From: Branchiostoma lanceolatum
Taxonomy: Eukaryota; Chordata; Leptocardii; Amphioxiformes; Branchiostomatidae
Length of the DNA stretch: 64,000 nt
Direction of reading: 5' to 3'
Assembly (NCBI RefSeq): GCF_035083965.1
Contig: NC_089722.1
Location: forward strand, 43,276,697-43,340,696
The stretch's first letter is position 1. Every line of letters starts with the position of its first letter. Shown here one piece after another: positions 1 to 9,392 of the stretch. The position numbers were made by a program, and so were the translations under genes. Below the pieces are notes generated by a model. The model saw only the letters and a list, made by a program, of their open reading frames with translations, was not told the DNA's origin and made no database searches.

Positions 1-84
1 TAGCCTGGTACAAAGCCTTAGGCTGCCCACACAATGGATGAGCGGCCCCAACTGGAAGAGATCTTCCTACCTGGCCGAACGGAT

Positions 85-176
85 CTACTCTACTCCACTC
101 TGCTCTGCTCTGCTCTGCTCTACTCTACTCTACTCTACTCTACTCTACTCTACTCTACTCTACTCTACTCTACTCT
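85..176. repeat. (CTCTA/CTCTG)n pentanucleotide microsatellite
   Basis: About 18 tandem units of CTCTA, with a short CTCTG block near the start. It ends some 45 bp before a splice acceptor and so lies in the intron before the first zinc-finger exon. Bases 1-84 are not repeated elsewhere in the window; with the pentamer tail they could be the 3' end of a retroposon, which is speculation. Confidence 0.9.
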
Positions 177-221
177 AATAAATATATTATGTTCACGCCT
201 AAATTTTTCTCCTCTTACTAG

Positions 222-1019
222 ACGGAAGAAGCAGCAGACGATCTGCATGAACAGACAGAAGAGAAACAGGCTTGTCCAGAAACAGACCATGGAGGGACAA
301 GGCAACAGCGCCGCAAGACTCACAGCCGTGAGGGACCACATCGATGTCGGGAATGCAAGTTCTCCACATCCAAGATGTCCGCCCTGAAACGGCACGTTAG
401 GACGTCGCACGCCGCGGGTGAAAGTAAACAAAAGAAGAGAGATCACCTTGTAAATGATGTTGGGGCAACTCACGGTGGTGAGAGACCATTCCAGTGCGCT
501 GCCTGTGACTATTCCGCTGCACAAAATTCTACCCTGAAATATCACGTAATGGCGAAACACAGTAACTACCGGCCGTACAAATGCCCACAGTGCGACCACT
601 ATGCAGTCACCGAAAGACATTTAAAGGTTCATATAAGGTCACACGCTGGTGAGAAGCCATACAGCTGTGAGATGTGTGCTTACTGCACTAACCTGAAGAG
701 CAATTTGAACAGTCACATGGTTATTCACACTGGGGAGAAACCTTACAAGTGCAAGGTTTGCGGCTATTCTGCAACACTAATGTCTAATTTGAAGCGTCAC
801 ATGGCTGCGCACACTGGTGAGAAACGGTACAAGTGTGAAGTTTGCGGTTATTCTGCAATACAAAAGTCCAATTTGAAGTATCACATGGCTACCCACACTG
901 GTGAGAGACGTTACAGGTGTGATGTCTGCGGTTATTCTGCAATTCAAAAGTCCGATTTGAAGGGTTACATGGCTACCCATGAGGCACATGAAGAAGACGC
1001 CGATAAAAATCCATGTTAA
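222..1019 (+). CDS. C2H2 zinc-finger protein, plus-strand subfamily, last exon (5' partial)
   Basis: Terminal coding exon of a two-exon poly-zinc-finger gene. The acceptor (cttactag) precedes 222 and the exon is in phase 0, as in the complete paralogs at 29509 and 52699; the first exon (MSSNLTEEAS...) must lie left of the window. The exon starts TEEAADDLHEQTEEKQ, an acidic segment, followed by seven C-X2-C-X12-H-X3/4-H fingers; the first two have X4 between the histidines. The seventh finger is damaged: its first zinc-binding His is Tyr (DLKGYMATH), and it runs straight into a shortened tail (EDADKNPC) because the last one or more fingers have been deleted compared with the paralogs. Zinc binding and sequence-specific DNA recognition in the nucleus are known for the family; the targets are unknown. 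Confidence 0.85.
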   Translation, partial: TEEAADDLHEQTEEKQACPETDHGGTRQQRRKTHSREGPHRCRECKFSTSKMSALKRHVRTSHAAGESKQKKRDHLVNDVGATHGGERPFQCAACDYSAAQNSTLKYHVMAKHSNYRPYKCPQCDHYAVTERHLKVHIRSHAGEKPYSCEMCAYCTNLKSNLNSHMVIHTGEKPYKCKVCGYSATLMSNLKRHMAAHTGEKRYKCEVCGYSAIQKSNLKYHMATHTGERRYRCDVCGYSAIQKSDLKGYMATHEAHEEDADKNPC

Positions 1020-2315
1020 CGTGAACATGTCCACACAGTCTGGTCATTCTAGTTTCTGTAGTGGTTTTTATGGAAGCCACAGTTTATATGGCATACGAGA
1101 CAAACTGGTAAAGTCACGCCGATAACAAGACATGCAAATGTGTACATGTTCACACAATCTGTTGCTCCAAGTTTGTCACCATTCTAGTTTTTGTTGTCAG
1201 CTTGTTTCTTTCATATCTTTATGGACAGGAGATGAACAAAAAAATGGACACAACAAAATTACATAGAATATACGAGACACACTGGTCAAGTCAGCCCATG
1301 TGATTATTGTTACTATTGGAATTTGCTTACTTTTCTGATAATTTTCTTCATGTCCTGCATTTATCCTGATGTTAACATACAGTCGACGCTATGATGATCT
1401 CTGATGAAAATGCTGTGTACCGAAATCATCGCAATTGTCATCTTTATGTTTGAGACTTTTGTTACATGGCGGGAGCAAACTTGTCTTCCCTCATGCCCAA
1501 ACATGGTGGTGCAGTGAATCATGGGACAGAAATTTCCGACAAGAAATAGTTTTTGTTTGTATATGACTTTACAATATCATATGCGTTAGTTACTGTAGTT
1601 TGCTTTCGAAATGCATCCATAGTGTCGACGTTATTAGCATCTTTTAGTTGTTCGGTTGAATGATTTAAAAGAGTTATAGTAAAACTATAAGTTACGTTTA
1701 CGTTCTGTAGTATTAGAATTTATATGGTTTGTATAAAGTTATGTTTCATAATTGGACATGATCTTGAGGGTGAAGAGAAGAATAAAAACATGTTCATACC
1801 AAACTTCTTGTTAGAGTATTTAGTCATTAGTATGAATGTTGTGTTCTTACATATTAGCAATGACAGACGCTTCATATAACACAAGATTACTTCACAATAC
1901 TTCATAATGTTCAACAGTCCTGGTATAGCATAATCATTAGTGCTCCAACATATCGTGTATAGCTATAGGTTAGTAAATGAGTGAGAATGAAATGTAACAT
2001 GTTACACAGCATTTTGGAATGGAACCTGTTCAGATGTTGTTCTTTTATTAAACATTTTACTTTCACATGTCAGAAATGAGCATATTTTGAATCAACTGTC
2101 TTCTTACATTTAAGCAATGGCAGACGCTTCATATAACAAAAGTTTACCTTGTAAATCTATATAATTTCAAACACGCTAAGTATAGCATAATCATTAGTGT
2201 TCCAATACGTATAGTATAGGTTAGTAAGTTTGAAAATAAACATTGATTACAAACTTTAAGCAAACTCGTTACACCGAAGCACAACATTTCTATAAATGAA
2301 TGTTGAACTGATGTA
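1020..2315 (+). other. 3' flank of plus-strand gene, copy A of duplicated cassette
   Basis: No credible coding sequence. This AT-rich stretch is recognisably duplicated after the other two plus-strand genes (31308-33180 and 55048-58140), including shared blocks such as gatctctgatgaaaatg and catgttcataccaaa. It probably contains the 3' UTR and intergenic DNA. Its conservation across cassettes reflects duplication, not demonstrated function. Confidence 0.6.
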
Positions 2316-2324
2316 CATAATTGC

Positions 2325-2472
2325 TAATCTCCAAGCAGATCTACACGGGGCGCGAAAATCGTATATGCCAGCCAGAGAAGCTCCAGTCAGCTAGATAAGC
2401 TCCAGGCTGACTGGAGCTTCTCTAACTAGCATATACGATTTTCGCGCCCCGTGTAGATCTGCTAGGAGATTA
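2325..2472. mobile_element. 148 bp fold-back DNA element (MITE) with 9 bp target duplication
   Basis: Almost the whole element is an imperfect palindrome: the left arm starts TAATCTCC and contains GATCTACACGGGGCGCGAAA, and the right arm is its reverse complement ending GGAGATTA. It is flanked by CATAATTGC (2316-2324) and CATGATTGC (2473-2481), a 9 bp target duplication with one mismatch. The paralogous cassette at about 33194 has the uninterrupted site gtacatgattgcgtg, which confirms the insertion. A 9 bp duplication fits Mutator-like elements, but there is no coding capacity to prove the superfamily. Confidence 0.85.
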
Positions 2473-2857
2473 CATGATTGCGTGTTATATACTTATAATG
2501 TTACATGGCACCGATATCAGCAATGCTGCCCGGATTGAGCATTGTACTGCCTTATGTTAAAATATAAAATAACATTTTATAGGATGTCAATACGAAATCA
2601 GGGGTCAGGGATATCCTATATCATAATTGACAGAATAAGTTTGTTACTGAGTTTTAAAACCTACTTATTTCTTTGCATTAGAAGTGTTTCTAATAAAGTA
2701 TGCTCCACTCTGTGGCTTGATTCTTTGCCACACCACCAGAACTGTGAAACGGCTTTTTACTCACACACTGGCGTTGAATACATGTAGTGTTCTTACATCC
2801 ATTTCCCTTAGTTCCATATACATGTATGTCTGTCTGGATAACGTTAACTTCAGTTGT

Positions 2858-2961
2858 CCTGTACCTGCACCCCGTACACATTTAGAGTTTCTCATCAGCG
2901 TGTTTAGACAGGTGCCGGACAACAGCTGATTTTCGAATAGCTAATCATATTCACACAGCTC
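2858..2961 (-). pseudogene. Relic of ancestral terminal zinc finger (copy A)
   Basis: Read on the minus strand this resembles the final finger of intact paralogs (CDQCEYSAARK...RHLAKHT), but with stops and lost zinc ligands. The same relic lies downstream of several minus-strand genes, for example near 7600, 22800, 33600, 58600 and 62700. Confidence 0.55.
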
Positions 2962-2970
2962 ACACTAGGG

Positions 2971-3555
2971 TTTTTTTATTTTTTATTTTTTTTTTAAACA
3001 ACAGAAGAATATACAGGACACAGAGGTGATGTACTCTAGCTAAAGCTAATATTAAACATCACCTCTGGAAAAAAAGATACAAGTTACATAGACAAGTACA
3101 ATAGCAATAAGAAACAGCAATTGGGTCGTCCAATACAAACAAGCTAACAAACAAACAATGAATATATCAATATACCTGAACTAAGTTTTAAAACGTCTGC
3201 TTGTCAAAATATAGTGCTGAGTCAAGCCTAAAATGTTACAGTTGAAATCATACGAAACAAAGGATGAACCTCTTAATAATAAATAAATGAAGGCTTGATC
3301 AGACAAAGTATCGATATCAAGAATAGGGGCTAAAAGGTTCCGTAGGTTGCCCAGAAGGTTGAGTCTTTGTTGGTTGTATATAGGGCAGTACAAAAGATAA
3401 TGAACAACGCTTTCGCTTCGACATCCGCAAGTGCAGGCTGGACTTGTTGCTAAGTTGCGTGTAAATAAACTTAGGTTAAGACTGCACGTGCCGGTGCGAA
3501 GGCGTGTGAGGAGGGCGCAAGTGTACCGGGGGCCATGACTAAAATGTGAATGGAA
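2971..3555 (-). mobile_element. 5'-truncated LINE (non-LTR retrotransposon) 3' fragment
   Basis: Minus-oriented insertion with an A-rich tail (seen as a T-run at 2971-2995) and a target duplication ACACTAGGG at 2962-2970 and 3556-3564. The minus strand encodes the C-terminal end of a reverse-transcriptase protein: a CTCGC...H-YLLYC zinc-knuckle-like motif followed by PIYNQQR, then a stop at 3181. A typical LINE ORF2 end is recognisable, but the clade is not assigned. The paralogous locus at 58664 lacks the insertion. The target duplication contains the stop codon of the zinc-finger gene upstream. Confidence 0.8.
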
Positions 3556-3558
3556 ACA

Positions 3559-5157
3559 CTAGGGTTTCTCACCAGTATGAGTTTTCATATGTATGGATAG
3601 GTTATGCTTGCGAGCTGTTCTGAACCCGCACTTGCCACACGTGAATGGTTTCTCTCCAGAGTGTTTGGTTAGATGTCTCTTTAATGTGTATTTCTGTGCA
3701 GCAGAATAATCGCACTGGTCACACTTGTAGGGTTTTACGCCAGTATGGCATCTCATATGTTTTGATAAGTGAGACTTTTGAGTTGCTCTGTACCCGCACT
3801 CCCCACACATGAATGGTTTTTCTCCAGAGTGTTTTGCTAGATGTTGGTCCAAATTGGATTTCTGTGCAGCGGAATAATCACACTGGTCACATTTGTAGGG
3901 TTTTTCTCCTGTATGAGTTCTCATATGTATGGATAACTTGAGCTTTTGAGCTGTCCTGTACCCGCACTCCCCACACATGAATGGTTTTTCTCCAGAGTGT
4001 TTTGCTAGATGTCGGTCCAAATTGGATTTCTGTGCAGCAGAATAATCACACTGGTCACATTTGTAGGGTTTTTCTCCTGTATGAGTTCTCATATGTATGG
4101 ATAACTTGAGCTTTTGAGCTGTCCTGTACCCGCACTCCCCACACATGTAGGGTTTCTCACCGGTGTGTTTGTCTAGATGGCTGTTTAAGGTGGATTTCTT
4201 TGCAGCAGAATAATCACACTGGTCACACTTGTAGGGCTTTTCTCCTGTGTGGGTTCTCATATGTTCAGATAAATGAGACTTTTTAGTTGTTCTGTACTTA
4301 CATTCCCCACATATGTAGGGTTTCTCTCCAGTATGTTTTGATAGATGACTGTCCAAATTGCATTTCTGTGCAGCAGAATAATCACACTGGTCACACTTGT
4401 AGGGTTTTTCACCAGTATGGGTTCTCATATGTCTGTATAGGCTACTCCTGTCAGCTGACCTGTACCCGCACTCTCCACACATGAAGGGTTTGTCACCAGC
4501 ATGTTTGGCTAGATGGTTGTCCAATGTGGATTTCTCTGCAGCAGAATAGTCACACTGGTCACATTTGTAGGGTTTTTCACCAGTATGAGTTCTCATATGT
4601 TCGGATAGGTGATGCTTGTGAGCTGTCCTAAACTCACACTCCCCACACATGTAGGGCTTCTCACCGGTGTGTTTGGCTAGATGTTGGTCCAAATGATGTT
4701 TCTGTGCAGCGGAATAGTCACACTGGCCACACTTGTAGGGTTTTTCACCAGTATGGGTTCTCATATGTTTTGATAGGTGATGCTTGTGAGCTGTCCTGTA
4801 CCCGCACTCCCCACACATGTAGGGTTTCTCACCAGTGTGTTTGGCTAGATGTCGATCCAAATAATATTTCTGTGCAGCAGAATAGTCACACTGGTTACAC
4901 TTGTAGGGTTTTTCACCAGTATGGGTTCTCATATGTCTGGATATGTGACTCTTGTTAGCTGTCCTGTACCCGCACTCCTCACACATTAAGGGTTTCTCAA
5001 CCGAATTTTCTGATGGCTTTTTGTCCAAACTGGCTTTGCTTTTCGTTGGATGGTCTTCTAGATTGCTCTGATGTTTGTCCCCTAAAACTCCAGTAGGAGA
5101 CCCATCACAGAAGCTCTGGTGAACAGCAGTAGGAGACCGATCACATGCCTCTGCCAT
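3559..5157 (-). CDS. C2H2 zinc-finger protein, 17 fingers, intact
   Basis: Encodes 532 residues in one coding exon. The start is the MAEA methionine at 5157, seven bases after a splice acceptor at 5165 (ccgttag), because every paralog has this Met in the same place; the upstream in-frame Met falls in the intron. Residues 1-57 form the family N-terminal segment (SPTAVHQSFCDGSPTGVLG, then an acidic/Lys-rich linker). Seventeen C-X2-C-X12-H-X3-H fingers follow with TGEKP-type linkers, alternating strictly between a GYRT class and a DYSAAQK class. Fingers 11-12 and 13-14 are a nearly identical 168 bp duplication. The 5' exon lies in the module at 5669. Closest paralog: 58664-60094, which has 15 fingers. 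Probably a nuclear DNA-binding regulator; there is no KRAB, SCAN, BTB or SET domain. Confidence 0.92.
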   Translation of the reverse strand: MAEACDRSPTAVHQSFCDGSPTGVLGDKHQSNLEDHPTKSKASLDKKPSENSVEKPLMCEECGYRTANKSHISRHMRTHTGEKPYKCNQCDYSAAQKYYLDRHLAKHTGEKPYMCGECGYRTAHKHHLSKHMRTHTGEKPYKCGQCDYSAAQKHHLDQHLAKHTGEKPYMCGECEFRTAHKHHLSEHMRTHTGEKPYKCDQCDYSAAEKSTLDNHLAKHAGDKPFMCGECGYRSADRSSLYRHMRTHTGEKPYKCDQCDYSAAQKCNLDSHLSKHTGEKPYICGECKYRTTKKSHLSEHMRTHTGEKPYKCDQCDYSAAKKSTLNSHLDKHTGEKPYMCGECGYRTAQKLKLSIHMRTHTGEKPYKCDQCDYSAAQKSNLDRHLAKHSGEKPFMCGECGYRTAQKLKLSIHMRTHTGEKPYKCDQCDYSAAQKSNLDQHLAKHSGEKPFMCGECGYRATQKSHLSKHMRCHTGVKPYKCDQCDYSAAQKYTLKRHLTKHSGEKPFTCGKCGFRTARKHNLSIHMKTHTGEKP

Positions 5158-5164
5158 GTCTAAC

Positions 5165-5668
5165 CTAACGGATGAAAAATTGAAAAGGTCAAACACATCA
5201 ATCTTAAATAGGATAAGTCAAGATTGCATTTTTATTCTGCTGATACAAAACAAAAGTTGCTCCAACAAGTGTTGAACCTCGACCGGAATCGTAATGACGT
5301 CAAAACCTGACCCAGTTGTGCTCTCTGCTGCCCCCCTCCCCCCATATGTTTATGAATCTTATTCTAATTACCAACAGTTTTTTCAAAGTTGCATGCATGA
5401 CCTGGAAACTTGTTTTTAGTCTAAAAAGTTTTCCATTGTAATATTTTGTCATATTTTGGTGATCATGTAGCACCCTTATTAGAGCTTTTCTAACACAAAC
5501 GGCCTTTTGCCCCGAACGACGTGGCTTGGGGTTTTGCCCCCCCTCCCCAATTTTCTCACCCCTAAAAGTTTTACGTTACGTCCTAATGTGACCCGTACAC
5601 CATATAAACGACCTATAGCCCCTCTGCTTCACGATAAGATAGATATGTACTATATTTTAAGAGCTTAC
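5165..5668 (-). other. 5' UTR intron of the 17-finger gene
   Basis: Bounded by the acceptor at 5165-5166 and the donor AG|GTAAGC at 5668. It holds a C-run near 5330-5345 and the block ending ACCTATAGCCCCTCTGCTTC, which recurs at the same position in every minus-strand gene of the cluster. Confidence 0.7.
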
Positions 5669-5815
5669 CTGTTTTATCGTTGATTTGTCCCTTCACACAA
5701 TACGGCAAGCGTCTCTAACGAAGCAGCGGGTGAAAGGTGAACTGAGGGCGGCGTGAAAGGTCACATTTTGTGCCTCGTTACCCAGTTAGTGTGCGGAAAG
5801 TTCCACCTCCATTTT
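5669..5815 (-). promoter_or_regulatory. Conserved 5' exon/promoter module, copy 1
   Basis: Non-coding exon with a donor (aacag|gtaagc) at its 3' end. On the plus strand the module reads GCGGGTGAAAGGTGAACT, then GTGAAAGGTCA, then TTTTGTGCCTCGTTACCCAG. Nine copies occur, each upstream of a minus-strand zinc-finger gene. The AGGTGA/AGGTCA hexamers resemble nuclear-receptor half-sites, which is only a resemblance. The transcription start is not visible. Confidence 0.7.
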
Positions 5816-5874
5816 AGATCGGTTGCACCCATCTGCTGACTTTTTGTTTGTTTTTTGTATGTTCCTTTTTCAAT

Positions 5875-5899
5875 TTTCTTTCTTTCTTTCTTTCTTTCT
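5875..5899. repeat. (TTTC)n microsatellite
   Basis: Six tandem TTTC units just upstream of promoter module copy 1. Equivalent TTTC tracts lie beside the modules at 20.45 kb and 60.8 kb. Confidence 0.9.
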
Positions 5900-6259
5900 G
5901 TGTCAAGTCAACTGTTATTTAGATAAGGGAAAATGGAGGCGGGTAGTATCCTTTGCACACAAGATACACTTTTGATTAATCATTGTACTTCACGTTATAT
6001 ATTTTGGACGAGTCTTCTCTACCCTCTATATCTGAAGTCTTCTATTTTCATAATTTGACCGTTTTTTAGACAATCTTTTTTGTCCTTGCCCCCTTTTCAA
6101 AATAAAATAAAATGTCACAACCTTGAAGCGCCAACACCAGGGGCGCCTACTTTTAATGTCTGCGTAACTGGATAGCCGATACGATTCATCGTCAACATCT
6201 TCTTTACAGGTAGGGTAGTTCTTGTTCGATGCACACATTTTGTCATGGGCCGTAGACTG

Positions 6260-6445
6260 AAGGATAATCTGACATTCAGCGTCGTTATTGAGGAAATCAT
6301 TCCTTTTAACTTTTCCTCTGAGTTGCCTCGTAACCACATTCACCACGCATGCAAGGATAATCTGACATTCAGCGTCGTTATTGAGGAAATCATTCCTTTT
6401 AACTTTTCCTCTGAGTTGCCTCGTAACCACATTCACCACGCATGC
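6260..6445. repeat. Perfect 93 bp tandem duplication
   Basis: The unit starting aaggataatctgacattc and ending cacgcatgc occurs twice head to tail with no visible difference. The paralogous intergenic block at 21170-21275 has one copy, so the duplication is recent. Confidence 0.95.
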
Positions 6446-7580
6446 AGGGCTTTGTATTTTGCTACATGAACCAAGCCTTTTATCTTTTAAACCTTTTGGT
6501 AAGTCAGGTAACCCTGTAACATTTCTTTCAGGTCTGTTAGAGAGAGTTGGAACGTTTTCACTTGCACGGCCAGCATGGTAGCATCTACCAGTTTCAGTTC
6601 AGTTCAGTTCATCCTCTTGAGTTAGAGGTGACACACATGTTTCCACAACTTTCTGTCGCCCATGACAGATCGAAGATCCTACCACACTAGATCAACATGA
6701 AATGAAACCTGTCTTTTATTAAACTTACTAGCATATTTTTATTAACATTAGTAGCATATTCTATTAAACTTATTAGCATATTATCATTAACATTAGTAGC
6801 ATATTTTATTAAACTTACTAGCATATTATCATCAACATTAGTAGCATATTTTATCAAACTTATTAGCATATTTTGAATCAGTTGTGTTTTTATATATCGA
6901 CCATGACAGGCGCTTCATATAACACAAGCTTAGTTCACTATAATACATTTCAGGTATATCAGTCATAATCATTCCAATATATAGTGTATATGCGAGTAAA
7001 TAAGTAAGTAAGAAAAATCAAAATCACAGCCTTGAACTTAATGCACAGCTTTTTGAAATTACATGTATATCAGTAATTATGCTTGTTATCAGTAATCATG
7101 CTTCTCAAAATATGATTCTTACATATAAGACATGAAAGTCGCTTTATATTACAGAAGATTATGTTAAACACTCCATTATAGCATAATCATTCGTGTACTA
7201 ATAATAGGTATAGTTTTATATACCCACTGTTGTAGTTTCTTTTAAACGAATACCACAGATATTAAGTACTTGATACAGACTGCGTAGATGTACAGATACT
7301 GTGCAGTGTTCTCACATTTGTAGAGATTTTCTTTAGTATTAAAATCCTTTTCATAGTTCCAGCACAGCATTAGATTGTGTGTTATACCTTATGTAAAGGG
7401 ACCCCCCCCCCCCAAGCGGAAATGTTGCATACACGTCTTTACAAATGATTGCATACACATAAGGGACCTAAAACTTTGACATCAGATCAGCATGACTGCA
7501 GATGCACACTCGGAACTCAAACATTGGTGTGAGACACATGCAGTGTTCTTACATCCATTTTTCATTATACATGTTTGTAC
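6446..7580. other. Intergenic block duplicated at 20.9-22.4 kb and 61.3-62.4 kb
   Basis: No credible coding sequence. AT-rich DNA with alignable copies in two other intergenic regions. It includes the 22 bp satellite-like array at 6716-6873 and a run of ten C near 7400. A strongly decayed finger (YKYD..VQ-type) is detectable near 7310-7380 by comparison with 62350. Confidence 0.6.
6716..6873. repeat. ~22 bp tandem array, 7 units
   Basis: Alternating units ATTAAACTTACTAGCATATT and ATTAACATTAGTAGCATATT with variable spacers. Homologous arrays at 21541-21699 and 61585-61698 differ in unit number and order. Confidence 0.85.
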
Positions 7581-7589
7581 GGCTGGATA

Positions 7590-7877
7590 ACTTCGCGTAC
7601 CTGCACTCCGTAAACATTTGGAGTTACTCAAGTGTGTTTAGCTAGATGCAGGACATGTAGGCTTTTACCACTCTAGGTTACGCTTGTCAGCTGTCCTGTA
7701 CCCGCAGTCCCCACGCATAAAGGTTTTCTCATTAGTGTTTTGCTAAATGTCTGTTCAAGGTATGTCTCGGCAGGTGGGACTTTTTAGCTGTTCTGTACCC
7801 GCACTCCCCGCACATGTAGGGTTTTTCCCCTGTGTGTTTTGCTACATGTTGGTTCAAGGTTTTTTCAGTGCAGCAGA
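7590..7877 (-). pseudogene. Decayed 3' fingers beyond the stop of the 7878 gene
   Basis: Immediately after the nonsense codon the minus strand still reads as fingers ([24 protein letters not shown] and similar), then accumulates stops, a shortened finger and the terminal-finger relic. It shows the array was once at least three fingers longer. Confidence 0.75.
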
Positions 7878-9077
7878 CTAGTCGCACAGGTCACACTTGT
7901 AGGGTTTTTCACCTGTGTGAGTTCTCATATGTTCGGACAAGTGGCACTGTCGAGTTGTTCTGTACCCGCACTCCCCACACATGTAGGGCCTCTCACCTGT
8001 ATGAGTTCTCATATGTCTGGACAGCTGAGACTTGCGGATGCACCTGTAGTCACACTCCCCACACATGTAGGGTTTCTCACCTGAGTGTTTGGCTAGATGG
8101 CTGTTCAAATTGCATTTCTGCGCGGCGGAATAATCACACTGGTCACACTTGAAGGGTTTTTCACCTGTATGAGTTCTCATATGTCTGGACAACTGAGATA
8201 TTTTAGTTGCTCCGTAGCCACACTTTCCACACATGTAGGGTTCCTCACCGGTGTGTTTAGCTAGATGGCTGTCTAAGGTAGATTTCTCTGCAGCAGAATA
8301 GTCGCACAGGTCACACTTGTAGGGTTTTTCCCCTGTATGGGTTCTCATATGTCTGGACAACTTGAAATTGCTGATAGTCCTGTACCCGCACTCCCCACAC
8401 ATAAAGGGTTTCTCACCTGTATGTGTCGCTAGATGGCTGTCCAAAGTATATTTCCTAGCTGCGGAATAACCACACTGGTCACATTTGTAGGGTTTCCCAT
8501 CAGTATGGACTTTCATATGCCTGGATAGATTACGCTTCTCAGCTGTCCTGAACCCGCACTCTCCACACATGTAGGGTTTCTCACCAGAGTGTTTGGCTAG
8601 ATGTCGGTCTAAATAACTTTTCTGAGCAGCAGAATAATCGCACTGGTCACTCTTGTAGGGTTTCACACCAGTATGGACTCTCATATGCCTGGATAGGCTA
8701 CGCTTCCTAGCTGTCCTGAACCCGCACTCGCCACACATGAAGGGTTTCTCACCGGTATGTTTCATTTGATGGATGTCCAAAGTATATTTCCTAGCTGCGG
8801 AATAATCACACTGGTTACATTTGTAGGGTTTCTCACCAGTATGGGTTCTCTTGTGTCGGGATAGGTTATACTTGTCAGCTGCCCTGTACCCGCAATCCCC
8901 ACACATGTAGGGTTTGTCACCAGTATGTGCTTCTGGCTGATTGTCCAAACTGACTTTGGTTCCAGTCGGCTGGTCTTCTACATTGCCTGCATCTCTGCCC
9001 CCTAATACTCCGGTAGGAGACCCATCAGAGAAGTTCTGGGGAACAGCAGTAGGAGACCAATCACTTGCCTCTGCCAT
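7878..9077 (-). CDS. C2H2 zinc-finger protein, 12 fingers, truncated by nonsense codon
   Basis: Encodes 399 residues from the MAEA start at 9077; a splice acceptor (ttatcttag) ends two bases before the ATG. The N-terminal segment reads SPTAVPQNFSDGSPTGVLGG, then NVEDQPTGTKVSLDNQPEAHTG. Twelve complete fingers follow, and a thirteenth stops after its second Cys (KCDLCD, stop) where paralogs have Tyr, so this is a nonsense change of a TAT codon. Finger 4 has lost its first zinc ligand (Cys to Ser, YKSDQC). Fingers 11 and 12 are both of the GYRT class, breaking the usual alternation. The 5' exon is at 10418, behind a nested transposon in the intron. The protein may still fold and bind DNA, since 11 fingers keep all ligands. 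Confidence 0.85.
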   Translation of the reverse strand: MAEASDWSPTAVPQNFSDGSPTGVLGGRDAGNVEDQPTGTKVSLDNQPEAHTGDKPYMCGDCGYRAADKYNLSRHKRTHTGEKPYKCNQCDYSAARKYTLDIHQMKHTGEKPFMCGECGFRTARKRSLSRHMRVHTGVKPYKSDQCDYSAAQKSYLDRHLAKHSGEKPYMCGECGFRTAEKRNLSRHMKVHTDGKPYKCDQCGYSAARKYTLDSHLATHTGEKPFMCGECGYRTISNFKLSRHMRTHTGEKPYKCDLCDYSAAEKSTLDSHLAKHTGEEPYMCGKCGYGATKISQLSRHMRTHTGEKPFKCDQCDYSAAQKCNLNSHLAKHSGEKPYMCGECDYRCIRKSQLSRHMRTHTGERPYMCGECGYRTTRQCHLSEHMRTHTGEKPYKCDLCD

Positions 9078-9392
9078 GTCTAAGATAATAATTGATGAAA
9101 AGATGAAAAATATCAATCGCAAATATGAAACGTCAGGAGTGCATTATTTCTACAGATCCCAGAACTGGTAGGTTGCCACAACAGCTGTCCAGCCTCTACT
9201 TCTCCCATCGTAATGACACAGAAACCCAGCCAACTAGTACTACTTCCCTACTGCCCCCCTCCCATTCATTTTTATCATGAATATGTTTTTCCAAAGTTGC
9301 CTGCGCATGCATGGTCTGAAAATTTTTGTTTAGCCTTATCGTTATTTCTATTGCAATTCTGTCTCATTTTTGTGATACTGTTGCATTCTTAG

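Noticed and set aside
165..620. Long minus-strand frames opposite the plus-strand zinc-finger exons
   Set aside because: Antisense shadows of the finger repeat with no domain or splice support.
4287..4958. Open frames opposite the zinc-finger arrays (HTGHTCRVFHQYGFSY-type peptides)
   Set aside because: They are the antisense of the conserved finger linker and recur wherever a minus-strand array exists.
6716..6873. A CRISPR array
   Set aside because: Units are contiguous ~22 bp alternating variants with no unique spacers, in a eukaryotic context.
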